Below, piece by piece: positions 1-7,596 of a stretch of 64,000 nt of DNA (positions within the stretch are counted from its first letter, which is position 1; every line of letters begins with the position of its first letter). The stretch is from NCBI GenBank assembly GCA_945860375.1, contig CAMAQR010000018.1:3229-67228 (forward strand). The letters run 5' to 3'. This DNA comes from Pseudorhodobacter antarcticus. Lineage in GTDB: Bacteria > Pseudomonadota > Alphaproteobacteria > Rhodobacterales > Rhodobacteraceae. The notes beneath the pieces were generated by a model that was not told where the DNA came from, did not search any database, and worked only from the letters and a program-made list of their open reading frames with translations. The position numbers and the translations under genes are program-made.

Positions 1-72
1 GGCCTGCGCGATGCGCGCCACGAAGCCGAAGAAATGCGCGCCTACATCGAACGGATGCACGCCAACGGCTGA
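1..72 (+). CDS. 3' end of an unidentified gene
   Basis: The frame is open from the window edge and encodes the last 23 residues of a protein, ending AYIERMHANG and then TGA. The tail is charged and helical-looking (Arg, Glu, His rich), with no family motif, so I do not assign a function. The gene runs towards the minus-strand hydrolase that follows, so the two converge. The 84 bases between them contain a weak GC-rich inverted repeat that could end transcription, but no T run. Confidence 0.5.
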   Translation, partial: GLRDARHEAEEMRAYIERMHANG

Positions 73-156
73 CAAAGCGGGGGCGGTTTGCCCGCCTCCC
101 GACACAAAAGGCCCCAACCCCACGGGCGTTCAGGCCAAGATCAGGCCGTCAAGCCG

Positions 157-942
157 TCACAGCCCGTCCAGACAGGCGCGCATCAGTGGGCTGTTCGGGG
201 TTTCCAGCCCGTCGATCACACTGAAATGGTGCAGGCCGGGGGCCACCGTCCAGTCGCAGGCCCAACGTTCTGACAGGGTGCGGGCCTGCCACAGGAAAGC
301 GGGACGCTCAGTCGCGCCGACCCAGACTTGGGCCTGTACCCCCGGTTGCCGGGGCAAAAGCGCCGGGCTTTCGGCGGCCACTTCGGCGGCGTCCAGACCC
401 AGATCGTCGTTCATTTTGGTGGCCAGCAGGGGCTCCAAATCGGACAGCGGCGAGATTGGCACCACGCGCGCCAAACGGGGCAGGGCGATGTCGGCGCAGC
501 CCATCCGCGCCGCCAAATGCCCGCCAGCGGAATGGCCCGTCACCACCAGCGGCCCTGCAACCTGTGCCGATGCGGCACGCACCGCTTGCGCCACCTCTGC
601 GGTGATCGCCGCAATCCGGGCCTGTGGGGCCAAAGAATAAGAGGGCAGCGCACAGGCCCAGCCCCGCGCCACCGCCCCCGCCGCCAGATGCGACCACAGA
701 TCGCGGTTGGTGGCCAGCCAATAGCCGCCGTGGATGAACACTAGCAGGCCGTGCGGGGGGGCGTCTGGCAGGAACAGATCAAACCGATGACGCTCTGCCG
801 GACCATAGGCCAAGTCCAGACGGGCGCGGTTGCCAAGGCTGGCGCGGAAATCGGTGGCCTTTTGCGTCCACAGAGCCGGCATCGCCTCTGATCCCGGAAT
901 AAACGCGCCGTTCTGATACTCGCGGTCCATATCCAACGTCAT
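157..942 (-). CDS. alpha/beta hydrolase, kynurenine formamidase-like
   Basis: A 261-residue alpha/beta hydrolase. The oxyanion motif HGGYW is at residues 71-75, the nucleophile elbow GHSAGGH has Ser138, the likely acid is Glu212 in VGATERPAF, and the likely catalytic His is in GLHHF near 238. This layout (HGGYW, GHSAGGH, late Glu, terminal His) is that of bacterial arylformamidases of the tryptophan-kynurenine route, but no kynA or kynU lies nearby, so the substrate is inference. An alternative ATG at 930 would give a start at MDREYQNG, a natural N-terminus for the family. The ATG at 942 has GGAG only two bases upstream. It is divergent from the aldehyde dehydrogenase. Confidence 0.82.
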   Translation of the reverse strand: MTLDMDREYQNGAFIPGSEAMPALWTQKATDFRASLGNRARLDLAYGPAERHRFDLFLPDAPPHGLLVFIHGGYWLATNRDLWSHLAAGAVARGWACALPSYSLAPQARIAAITAEVAQAVRAASAQVAGPLVVTGHSAGGHLAARMGCADIALPRLARVVPISPLSDLEPLLATKMNDDLGLDAAEVAAESPALLPRQPGVQAQVWVGATERPAFLWQARTLSERWACDWTVAPGLHHFSVIDGLETPNSPLMRACLDGL

Positions 943-987
943 CTCTCCAGTTCAACGCCACATTTAGGTCCAGGCAGGGTGCGGCAA

Positions 988-1005
988 CTGGACTTTTGAG
1001 TCCAG
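988..1005. promoter_or_regulatory. dyad CTGGAC-N6-GTCCAG between divergent genes
   Basis: A perfect 6-bp inverted repeat with a 6-base centre (TTTTGA) lies between the hydrolase and aldehyde dehydrogenase starts. A third copy of the half-site (GGTCCAG) is at 967-973. The arrangement resembles an operator for a dimeric regulator controlling one or both divergent genes. No regulator gene is adjacent, so the binding protein is unknown. Confidence 0.35.
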
Positions 1006-1045
1006 AGCGGGCATGTGACGTAAAGCCGAAAACCCGGAGGCCCAA

Positions 1046-2524
1046 ATGCTTGATACCGTCACCGATCTGCGTTCCATCCTGAAAGATCCCGGCCTGTTGC
1101 CGAACAAGGCCTATGTGGCCGGTGAATGGATCGATGCCGCTGATGGCGCGACCTTTGCCGTCACCAACCCGGCGCGGGGCGATGTGATTGCCCGCGTGCC
1201 AGACCTGACCCGCGCCGATGCCGCCCGCGCCATTGCCGCCGCCGACATCGCCCGCCGCGACTGGGCTGCGCGCACCGGCAAGGAACGCGCGCAGGTGTTG
1301 CGCCGCTGGTTTGATCTGTGCATGGCCGCCCAAGATGATCTGGCCGCCATCCTGACCGCCGAAATGGGCAAACCCTTGGCCGAGGCCAAGGGCGAGATCG
1401 CCTACGGCTCCGCCTATATCGAATGGTTCGGCGAAGAGGCCAAGCGCACCTATGGTGAGATTATCCCGGGCCATATGCGCGACAAGCGCATCTCGGTGAT
1501 CAAGCAACCGATCGGGGTCTGTGCCTCTATCACGCCGTGGAACTTTCCGAACGCGATGCTCGCGCGCAAGGTCGCTCCGGCATTGGCCGCTGGCTGCGGC
1601 TTCGTGGCGCGTCCGGCGGCGGAAACCCCGCTGTCGGCAATTGCGCTGGCGGTGCTGGCCGAGCGCGCTGGCGTGCCTGCGGGCGTGTTCTCGGTGATCA
1701 CCTCGTCACGGTCTTCGGACATCGGCAAAGAGTTCTGCGAAAACCCGAAAATCCGCAAGATCACCTTCACCGGCTCCACCGAAGTGGGCCGCATCCTGCT
1801 GCGTCAGGCCGCCGATCAAGTTCTGAAATGCTCGATGGAGCTGGGCGGCAATGCGCCGTTCATCGTGTTCGACGACGCCGATCTCGATGCCGCGGTCGAA
1901 GGTGCGATGATCTCAAAGTTCCGCAACAATGGTCAAACCTGCGTCTGCGCCAACCGCATCTATGTGCAGGCGGGGGTGTATGATGCCTTTGCCGAAAAGC
2001 TGGCGCTGGCGGTGGCAAAGCTGTCAATCGGCGATGGCATGACCACGGGCGTCACGACCGGCCCGCTGATCAACGAAGACGCTGTGACCAAGGTGGAAGA
2101 ACACATCGCCGACGTGCTGGCAGGTGGCGGCAAGGTTGTGACGGGGGGCAAGCGCCACGCGTTGGGCGGCACCTTCTTTGAACCGACCGTGGTGACGGGC
2201 GTGACCCCGGATATGCTGGTTGCCAACGAGGAAACCTTCGGCCCGCTGGCGCCCTTGTTCAAGTTCGACACCGAAGCCGAAGTGATCGCCCGTGCCAATG
2301 ACACCATCTTTGGTCTGGCCAGCTATTTCTACGCCCGCGACATTGGCCGCATCACCCGCGTGCAGGAACAGTTGGAATACGGCATGGTCGGGGTGAACAC
2401 CGGCCTGATCTCCAATGAAATGGCCCCGTTTGGCGGCGTGAAACAGTCCGGTCTGGGCCGCGAAGGATCACATCACGGCATCGACGACTATATGGAACTG
2501 AAATACATCTGCCTGTCGGTCTGA
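1046..2524 (+). CDS. gabD: NAD(P)-dependent succinate-semialdehyde dehydrogenase
   Basis: A 492-residue aldehyde dehydrogenase, the usual GabD length. It oxidises succinate semialdehyde to succinate, the last step of GABA degradation, in the cytoplasm. The sequence shows PWNFPNAMLARK (cofactor-binding region), FTGSTEVGR, general-base Glu265 in ELGGNAP and catalytic Cys299 in GQTCVCANR. The stretch AYGSAYIEWFGEEAKR and the second Cys two residues after the nucleophile are typical of GabD. CCGGAGG is followed by the ATG at 1046, a good ribosome site. No GABA transaminase is adjacent, so a broader semialdehyde role is possible. Confidence 0.88.
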   Translation: MLDTVTDLRSILKDPGLLPNKAYVAGEWIDAADGATFAVTNPARGDVIARVPDLTRADAARAIAAADIARRDWAARTGKERAQVLRRWFDLCMAAQDDLAAILTAEMGKPLAEAKGEIAYGSAYIEWFGEEAKRTYGEIIPGHMRDKRISVIKQPIGVCASITPWNFPNAMLARKVAPALAAGCGFVARPAAETPLSAIALAVLAERAGVPAGVFSVITSSRSSDIGKEFCENPKIRKITFTGSTEVGRILLRQAADQVLKCSMELGGNAPFIVFDDADLDAAVEGAMISKFRNNGQTCVCANRIYVQAGVYDAFAEKLALAVAKLSIGDGMTTGVTTGPLINEDAVTKVEEHIADVLAGGGKVVTGGKRHALGGTFFEPTVVTGVTPDMLVANEETFGPLAPLFKFDTEAEVIARANDTIFGLASYFYARDIGRITRVQEQLEYGMVGVNTGLISNEMAPFGGVKQSGLGREGSHHGIDDYMELKYICLSV

Positions 2525-2529
2525 ACAAC

Positions 2530-2558
2530 AACGGCGGGGCCAACACCCCGCCGTTTTT
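2530..2558 (+). terminator. intrinsic terminator after gabD
   Basis: A perfect 10-bp stem AACGGCGGGG / CCCCGCCGTT (2530-2539 with 2546-2555) has a 6-base loop and then more T residues, starting six bases after the gabD stop codon. Confidence 0.9.
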
Positions 2559-2579
2559 CCATCTGTCGCCGCTCCGGCC

Positions 2580-3146
2580 TTACCCGCCCGCCCGTGTCCC
2601 ACCGGTGCTGCCAAAGCCACCGCGCGCGGCCACCTGTGCCTTTGTCATCGCGGGCAAGCCCTTGGTCACAGGGGCCTTGGCAAAGGCCGTGCTGGCAATC
2701 TGCCCGCCACTGTTCAGGTTGCCAATCCTCGCCCCGCCGCCCGGTGTGGCAAAGCCGCCCCCGGCAGAGCGCACCACCGGTTGCGACATCACCCGACCGC
2801 CGCCCAAAGCCTGCCCGATCATATAGCCCATGAACAACGGCATGAAGATGCCACCGCCGCCGCTCGACCCACTGGCGCTGTCGCCGCCGCAGGCCCCCTC
2901 GCCATGCTCTGCCTCACACAATTCGCGGCTTTCATAGCGGGGCGCGGTTTCCTCATGGAGCAGCTGCGCCTCGACAAAGCTTTTGTCGCAATCCTGCGCG
3001 GTGAACCAACCGCCGGGCTTGACCGCCTGCAGGCAGCTTTCCTTGTCTGGAAAGGCGCTGGCCTCGGTTCTTTCCTCATTGCAGGCCGACAGCCCAAAGG
3101 CCGCCGCCCCAAGGATCACCAAAGCCACCGAACGTGAACGTTTCAT
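2580..3146 (-). CDS. DUF1190 (YgiB-like) lipoprotein
   Basis: A 188-residue protein with a lipoprotein signal: basic start MKRSRS, a hydrophobic stretch, and lipobox LSAC with Cys22 as the lipidation site. The body has Cys pairs (CLQAV, DCDKSF, LCEAEHGEGACGG) and a Gly/Ala-rich low-complexity C-terminus, matching the DUF1190/YgiB family. It follows the ygiC-like gene by nine bases on the same strand. The same two families are neighbours in E. coli (ygiB-ygiC), here in reversed order. Its function is unknown; it is probably anchored in the inner or outer membrane facing the periplasm. Confidence 0.85.
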   Translation of the reverse strand: MKRSRSVALVILGAAAFGLSACNEERTEASAFPDKESCLQAVKPGGWFTAQDCDKSFVEAQLLHEETAPRYESRELCEAEHGEGACGGDSASGSSGGGGIFMPLFMGYMIGQALGGGRVMSQPVVRSAGGGFATPGGGARIGNLNSGGQIASTAFAKAPVTKGLPAMTKAQVAARGGFGSTGGTRAGG

Positions 3147-3155
3147 CGCGTCCCC

Positions 3156-4319
3156 TTACCCTTCAATGAAATGCGGCTTGAACCGCGACATATCCTGCGT
3201 GATCCGGCTGGCGTCTTCGCGCACACCCATCCCCACGCAAACCTCACCCACCACCCAAGCGCCAATCACCGGACGCATCCCGTCCATGACGGGCAGGGCA
3301 TGATAGGCCTGCACAATCTTCGGATGACCATCATACGCGCGCGCTGTGGCCGCCTCAACCACCGAGGTCCCGTCATAGATCGTCACCGACTGGCCTTCGC
3401 GTGAAAAGATCGGCTTGACCACATGCGCCCCTGCCCGCAGATCACCGGCCTCATCCTGAAAATACGCCTCCAGCAGGTTCGGGTGGCCCGGATACATCTG
3501 CCACAGCACCGGCAGGATCGCCTTGTTCGACACCAAAGCCTTCCACGCCGGCTCGATGAAGCGACAGCCCGACCCGGCAATCTGCGCCGCAAACGGGTCG
3601 CGCAACAGGTCTTCCCACGGGTAAAGCTTGAACAACGCGCCGATCACCCGATCTTCGGCATCGGTGAACTGCCCCTACGCCGTCACCCCGATTTTCTGCA
3701 AATCGGTGTAATGCGCGCCCAACCCCGCCTCGCGCGCGGCCCAGGCCATGGTTTCCACCGTGGCGTAATCTTCGGGCGCGCCTTCGATGGCTGCAAAATG
3801 CAGGTCGGTATCGCGCCCGAACATCTTGCCCAACCGCGCCACCAAAGCCTCATGAATGCCGTTGAACTGATCGCTGCCCTGCGGCAAAATCCGCGCCTCC
3901 AACTGCTGCTCAAACCACAGCCACTGAAACGACGCGCTTTCATAAAGGCTCGTCGGTGTGTCGGCGTTGTATTCCAGCATCTTGGCAGGACCCGCACCGT
4001 CATAGGCCAGATCAAACCGCCCGTACAACTCCGGCTCGCCCTCACGCCAGCTTTGCGCCACCAGATCCCAATGTTCCGGCGGCAGGCCCATCCGGCCCAT
4101 CAGGCGTTCAGACCCGACAATCTTTGCCACCGCCTCACGGCACATCGCATGCAAAGCGGTGCAGGGATCTTCGATGTCGTCCTCCACCTGCTGCAACGAA
4201 AACGCATAGGCCGAGGTTTCGTCCCAATAAGGTTCGCCATACATATCGGCAAAGGTAAAACCCAACCGCTCGGCTTCTACACGCCAATCGGGGCGCTCTG
4301 GCAAGGAAACACGCTGCAA
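3156..4319 (-). pseudogene. ygiC: glutathionylspermidine synthase-family ATP-grasp gene (ygiC-like) interrupted by in-frame TAG
   Basis: Two adjacent open stretches in the same frame together make a full YgiC-like protein: 214 residues, a TAG at 3675-3677, then 172 residues, close to the roughly 386 of E. coli YgiC. The first part begins at a TTG at 4319 preceded by GGGAGG and reads QRVSLPERPDWR..., which aligns with the known YgiC N-terminus. It contains MYGEPYW and NADTPTSLYE. The second part has LFKLYPWE, EPAWK and VVKPIFSREG, typical of the C-terminal ATP-grasp lobe. No frameshift or deletion is needed; one base change from CAG or GAG would explain the stop. It may be a recent nonsense mutation, a sequencing error or, less likely, readthrough. 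The in vivo reaction of the family is uncertain. Confidence 0.85.
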
Positions 4320-4470
4320 ACAAACCTCCCTCTGTTCGGTTTCATATCGGGTCTGGCCCCGCCGGGCACAAGGCCCAACCGTCGGAGCAGATGCGTCTTT
4401 GGTCGCACATGCACGAGACAGATAGCCCTCCACCGGCTATAGTCTCATCACCCAACCCAAAGGTCCGTTC

Positions 4471-4824
4471 ATGCAAACCATCACCAAACTGCCCGCCACC
4501 AGCGGATCCGAACCCTCCACCGCCGATCTGGATGGCTGGATTGTCACCGAAGGCACCCCTTCGATGAAAACATGGGCGCTGCACACATCAGCTGCGGGCG
4601 ACATGGTGTCAGGGATCTGGGAATGCACCACCGGCAGCTATCACGCCACTTACACCGCCTATGAATACGTTGTCCTGATCGCAGGCCGCATCACCATCAC
4701 CCCCGATGGCGGCACCCCGGTCACGGTACAGGCGGGCGATTCCTTTGTGGTCGAACCGACGTTCAAAGGCATCTGGAAAATTGAAGAAAACGTGCGCAAG
4801 CATTTCGACTTCCGCATCAAGTAA
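4471..4824 (+). CDS. cupin domain protein (DUF861 type)
   Basis: A 117-residue single-domain cupin. The core GIWECTTGSYHATYTAYEYVVLIAGRITITPDGG followed by QAGDSFVVEPTFKGIWKIEE matches the cupin_3/DUF861 pattern seen in small sugar- or ureidoglycine-related cupins. The usual second His of the metal site is not obvious, so metal binding is uncertain. The protein is divergent from the ygiC-like gene and monocistronic. Substrate unknown; the call rests on fold pattern only. Confidence 0.75.
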   Translation: MQTITKLPATSGSEPSTADLDGWIVTEGTPSMKTWALHTSAAGDMVSGIWECTTGSYHATYTAYEYVVLIAGRITITPDGGTPVTVQAGDSFVVEPTFKGIWKIEENVRKHFDFRIK

Positions 4825-4863
4825 CCGCCAAGAACCCGTAAAATCTATCTAAAATTTGCCGTT

Positions 4864-4900
4864 CGTCTTGGTGAAAATATCCCGCAGGGGGGGCCGGGCA
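4864..4900 (-). repeat. dispersed intergenic element, copy A
   Basis: Read on the minus strand this is a C/G-rich stretch, then GGGATATTTTCACCAAGACG. It shares the core GGATATTT-N3-CCAA-N-RTGAA (one base off, ACGAA) with six other intergenic copies in this window. The remainder of 4825-5066, up to the next gene, shows only a short local inverted repeat (TATTTGC-AACA-GCAAATA) and no gene. Confidence 0.7.
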
Positions 4901-5066
4901 AGTATTTGCAACAGCAAATACGTTGCTTGGGGAGTGTCCCCCCCGGCGGTTTATGCGGCGCACCCAAGCCGCTATCCCATATCAACCCGCCGATTTTGCT
5001 TAGCAGCGCGTCTTGCTCCACCTTCCGGTCAGTCGCCCAATCAAGGGCACACCGAAAGGACATGAC

Positions 5067-5561
5067 ATGCTGCCAGCACTCAAAAACTCCGCCATCGCCG
5101 CCGTGACCGCCTTTGCGCTGGCCGTCACCGCCGCCGCTCCCGCCCGCGCTTGGGGCGACAATGAACAGAACTTCGTCAAAGGCGTTGGTGCCACCTTGCT
5201 GCTTCAGGGCCTGATCCGCGAAGCCAAACGCGGTGAGCGCAACCAGCCCGTCTACCGCGAACCCGTCTACCAAGAGCCGGTGTACCAACAGCCACAGTAT
5301 CAGCCGCCTCGCCATCACCAACCGCAGTATCAGACCAGCATCTACCGCACCCCGGCGGCGCAGGCCTTCAACAGCTATTCGCGCGCCGAACGCCGCCTGA
5401 TCCAGAAACGTCTGTCCGCCTACGGCTATTATCGCGGCGGGTTTGACGGTTCGTTCGGCCCCGGCACCTATTCTGCTGTCACCGCCTATGCCGATGACCA
5501 GGGCCAATCCCTGCGCAGCACCGGCTCGGCCTTTGGTGTTTACGATGGCCTGATGTACTGA
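5067..5561 (+). CDS. secreted protein with peptidoglycan-binding-like C-terminal domain
   Basis: A 164-residue exported protein. Residues 1-28 form a Sec signal peptide ending APARA before WGDNEQ. Next comes a short helix (FVKGVGATLLLQGLIREA), a Pro/Tyr/Gln low-complexity linker of repeated PVYxEP and QPQYQPP units, and then about 55 residues (RRLIQKRLSAYGYYRGGFDGSFGPGTYSAVTAY) with the helical PG_binding_1 pattern. The ATG at 5067 follows GAAAGGA. The likely place of action is the periplasm, tethered to peptidoglycan. No catalytic domain is visible. Confidence 0.75.
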   Translation: MLPALKNSAIAAVTAFALAVTAAAPARAWGDNEQNFVKGVGATLLLQGLIREAKRGERNQPVYREPVYQEPVYQQPQYQPPRHHQPQYQTSIYRTPAAQAFNSYSRAERRLIQKRLSAYGYYRGGFDGSFGPGTYSAVTAYADDQGQSLRSTGSAFGVYDGLMY

Positions 5562-5571
5562 TCTTTTCCCA

Positions 5572-5609
5572 CTGCAACACGCGCGCGCCAAGCCGCGCGC
5601 GTGTTGCAG
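5572..5609. repeat. perfect 16-bp inverted repeat without T run
   Basis: CTGCAACACGCGCGCG (5572-5587) and its exact complement (5594-5609) are separated by six bases. It starts ten bases after the secreted-protein stop codon, so it probably ends or protects that transcript. No U tract follows on either strand, so a Rho-independent terminator is not certain. Confidence 0.6.
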
Positions 5610-5631
5610 GAACCAAGAGGCAGCGCGCGCC

Positions 5632-5675
5632 GCGTAGGGACGGATAACGGACGCAGACAGGACGGCAAAAGCACG
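5632..5675 (+). repeat. GGACGGATA-type dispersed repeat, copy 1
   Basis: Forty-four bases matching the reverse complement of 49255-49298 at 38 positions by hand alignment, with shared strings GGGACGGATA and CAGGACGGCAAAAG. The rest of the 5562-6056 gap holds the hairpin before it, an A/T-rich stretch around 5690-5720, one doubtful short ORF and the hsp20 terminator. Confidence 0.65.
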
Positions 5676-5782
5676 CCGAAACCACATATGAAATCCATAT
5701 AAATCAGCTAATTAACCAAGTCGCCGCGAAATTTCCAACATTCCCCCAAGGATTGCGCCTCATCGCCCGTCTGACGCCTGTC

Positions 5783-5917
5783 ATGATGATGGATACGCCC
5801 GACGAGATTTGGGCCACCGCCGCCGCCCACGAACTGCGCCGCCGTCAGACCATCCGCGCGGCGGCTGCCAGTGGTTGTGGCGATTGGGGCTGGGGTCAAG
5901 CGATGATCTGGTTTTGA
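5783..5917 (+). CDS. possible short protein, 44 residues
   Basis: An ATG-ATG-ATG-GAT start is followed by 44 codons ending MIWF-TGA. The product is Ala- and Arg-rich with a Trp/Gly-rich end (GCGDWGWGQAMIWF). An upstream TTG at 5753, preceded by CCCAAGGA, could add ten residues. Third positions are G/C-rich as in real genes here, but the length gives little statistical weight and I recognise no family. It could be a genuine small protein or the remnant of a longer gene. Confidence 0.25.
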   Translation: MMMDTPDEIWATAAAHELRRRQTIRAAAASGCGDWGWGQAMIWF

Positions 5918-5999
5918 CCGCACGCAGGGCGGGTGAATTTGGCGGTCAGGTTGAGGCAGTCCGCCTGATGCGCAGGGCAAAAGCCCTGTCTCGGCAGGT

Positions 6000-6029
6000 A
6001 AAAAGGCCCGGCTGCAATGCCGGGCCTTT
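6000..6029 (-). terminator. intrinsic terminator of hsp20
   Basis: An 11-bp stem AAAGGCCCGGC / GCCGGGCCTTT (6002-6012 with 6019-6029) with a 6-base loop. Read on the minus strand it is followed by five T residues, and it lies about 28 bases past the hsp20 stop codon. A second small hairpin CAGGGC-AAAA-GCCCTG is at 5973-5988. Confidence 0.88.
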
Positions 6030-6056
6030 CCTTGATCTTCGGGTCACCCGGTGGCG

Positions 6057-6536
6057 TTAGACTGCTGCAGTCTCACCCACTTGGGACTCAACCGCCTTGG
6101 CCTCAACATCGGCCCGGCGGCCGATCTCGATCCGACGGGGTTTCAAGGCCTCGGGGGTTTCGCGCACAAGGTCGATGTGCAGCATGCCGTGCTCATGGCT
6201 GGCCCCGGTGACGCGCACATGATCGGCCAGCGCAAAGCGGCGGTCAAAGGCGCGGGTGGCGATGCCGCGGTGCAGATAGGCACGGCCCTCGGACTCGGGC
6301 GTTTTGCGGGCGGTGACGTGCAGGGCACCGTCCTTGACCTCAACCGACAGCTCGTCAGGGCTGAACCCGGCGACAGCGATCGAGATGCGATAGGCATCTT
6401 CTGCTGTCTTTTCAATGTTGTAGGGCGGATAGGTTGGCTGCGCCACATCGGCGGTCAGCGCGCGGTCCATCAGGTCGGCGATACGATCAAAGCCAACGGT
6501 GGCCCGGTATAGGGGAGCAAAATCAAAGCTGCGCAT
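6057..6536 (-). CDS. Hsp20/alpha-crystallin small heat-shock protein
   Basis: A 159-residue IbpA-type small heat-shock protein, an ATP-independent holdase that keeps unfolding proteins soluble. The N-terminus MRSFDFAPLYRATVGFDRIADLMDRA is diagnostic of the IbpA/HspH class. The alpha-crystallin domain spans roughly residues 40-135 (YNIEKTAEDAYRISIAVAGFSPDEL ... LHRGIATRAFDRRFAL) and a C-terminal tail carries PRRIEI, an IxI-type motif. The ATG at 6536 has GAGGA just upstream; longer in-frame starts lack such a site. It has its own terminator and, by sequence, a heat-shock-type promoter and structured leader. Confidence 0.92.
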   Translation of the reverse strand: MRSFDFAPLYRATVGFDRIADLMDRALTADVAQPTYPPYNIEKTAEDAYRISIAVAGFSPDELSVEVKDGALHVTARKTPESEGRAYLHRGIATRAFDRRFALADHVRVTGASHEHGMLHIDLVRETPEALKPRRIEIGRRADVEAKAVESQVGETAAV

Positions 6537-6540
6537 GTCA

Positions 6541-6640
6541 TCCTCTTTCAAGCGATGCCCGTCTCGAGGACGGGGCATGTGCCTTCCCAAATGGGCAAGG
6601 CGGGGTTAAATGCCCCGGACCCGATTGCGGCATTCCGGGG
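6541..6640 (-). promoter_or_regulatory. structured 5' leader of hsp20, possible RNA thermometer
   Basis: In the minus-strand transcript the Shine-Dalgarno GAGGA (6545-6541) can pair with UCCUC (6570-6566). A competing, stronger hairpin uses ATGCCCCGTC and GACGGGCAT (6578-6555). Further upstream, TCCGGGG and CCCCGGA pair around 6612-6640. Such structures near the ribosome site are common in small heat-shock genes (ROSE or other thermometers), but the exact class cannot be named by eye. Confidence 0.4.
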
Positions 6641-6649
6641 ACAACCCTG

Positions 6650-6678
6650 ATTTGGGAAGCGGATTGTGGGCTTTCAAG
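6650..6678 (-). promoter_or_regulatory. RpoH-like promoter of hsp20
   Basis: On the minus strand CTTGAA (6678-6673), a 17-base spacer, and CCAAAT (6655-6650) match the alphaproteobacterial heat-shock sigma factor pattern as I know it (CTTGAA, about 17 bases, CCATAT-like). Transcription would start near 6643, giving a leader of roughly 107 bases. The -10 box lies in one arm of a perfect 10-bp inverted repeat CTTCCCAAAT / ATTTGGGAAG (6583-6592 with 6650-6659). Confidence 0.5.
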
Positions 6679-6707
6679 ACCCGATGCACAGACGTGATAT
6701 CTGACCG

Positions 6708-7511
6708 TCAGGGCTTGATGAATTTCGCACCATTCGGGGCACCACCCGACAGCACCCGCACCGATTTGCCACTCAGGGTGGTCATGCCAACTCCGCTGTC
6801 CATTTCGGCCAGCAAGACCGCCAAAGGCCCTTCCAGCGCGGTGCCAAGAGCCACCTTTTCTCCGTCCACATCGGCCTTGGCCGACACCACCGACACGATC
6901 CGCGCCACGCCGTTCTGCACCGTGAAAACCGGCGCGCCTGACGATCCGAAATCAACTTTGCAAGACAGCACCAGCACCTCTGGCGCGGTGTCGATCACAT
7001 GGCAAACCTCTTGCAGCGACGGCGCTTCGGCGCGGTTCTGGGCATAAGACACCACGCCCACCTCGTCGCCGCGGCGCGGGCGGGCGGCGGTTTCAAACGG
7101 GATCAGGGATGGCAGGCGGATGGGCTGATCCAGCCGCAACAGCGCCACGTCAAAGGCCACACGGTCAAGGCTGTCCAGCCCGGCATAGATGTAGTCCGGG
7201 TGCGCAACCGACCGCGCCACCCCACGATAGGCCTCGGCCCGACCATTGCGCCATCCGGCCAGAAATTCGATGTCACGGTCTTCAATACGCGCGCCGGTGG
7301 TCTTGTCGAACAGGCAATGCGCCGCCGTCAGCACCAGTTGCGGGGCGATCAGAGTGCCGGTGCAAAAGCCGTGCTTGCCCAGATCGATCCGCCCAACCGC
7401 ATTCCAACCCCTTGAATCGTCAGCGGTTTGCAGGCTGACCAAGGGGCTTTCCTCGGCCATGGCCGGCCAAGCCAGCATCATCATCAGCGTGGATATCAGG
7501 GCAGCGCGCAT
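6708..7511 (-). CDS. secreted trypsin-like (S1) serine protease
   Basis: A 267-residue chymotrypsin-fold protease with a signal peptide (residues 1-19, ending PAMA). The triad is visible: His65 in LTAAHC, Asp121 in FDVALLRLD, Ser191 in FGSSGAP. The nucleophile motif is GSSGAP rather than the classical GDSGGP, as in many bacterial S1 proteases of the glutamyl-endopeptidase type. Four Cys residues (50, 66, 170, 184) could form two disulfides in the periplasm. The ATG at 7511 follows GGAGGACGC. It lies upstream of hsp20 on the same strand but is separated by that gene's own promoter. Confidence 0.85.
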   Translation of the reverse strand: MRAALISTLMMMLAWPAMAEESPLVSLQTADDSRGWNAVGRIDLGKHGFCTGTLIAPQLVLTAAHCLFDKTTGARIEDRDIEFLAGWRNGRAEAYRGVARSVAHPDYIYAGLDSLDRVAFDVALLRLDQPIRLPSLIPFETAARPRRGDEVGVVSYAQNRAEAPSLQEVCHVIDTAPEVLVLSCKVDFGSSGAPVFTVQNGVARIVSVVSAKADVDGEKVALGTALEGPLAVLLAEMDSGVGMTTLSGKSVRVLSGGAPNGAKFIKP

Positions 7512-7596
7512 GCGTCCTCCGGGTGGGCTGATCGGATAGGGTTCAATTGCGGCAAATCTTTGGCTGGGTTTAGGGCAACCCGCCACTCTGCGCAAG

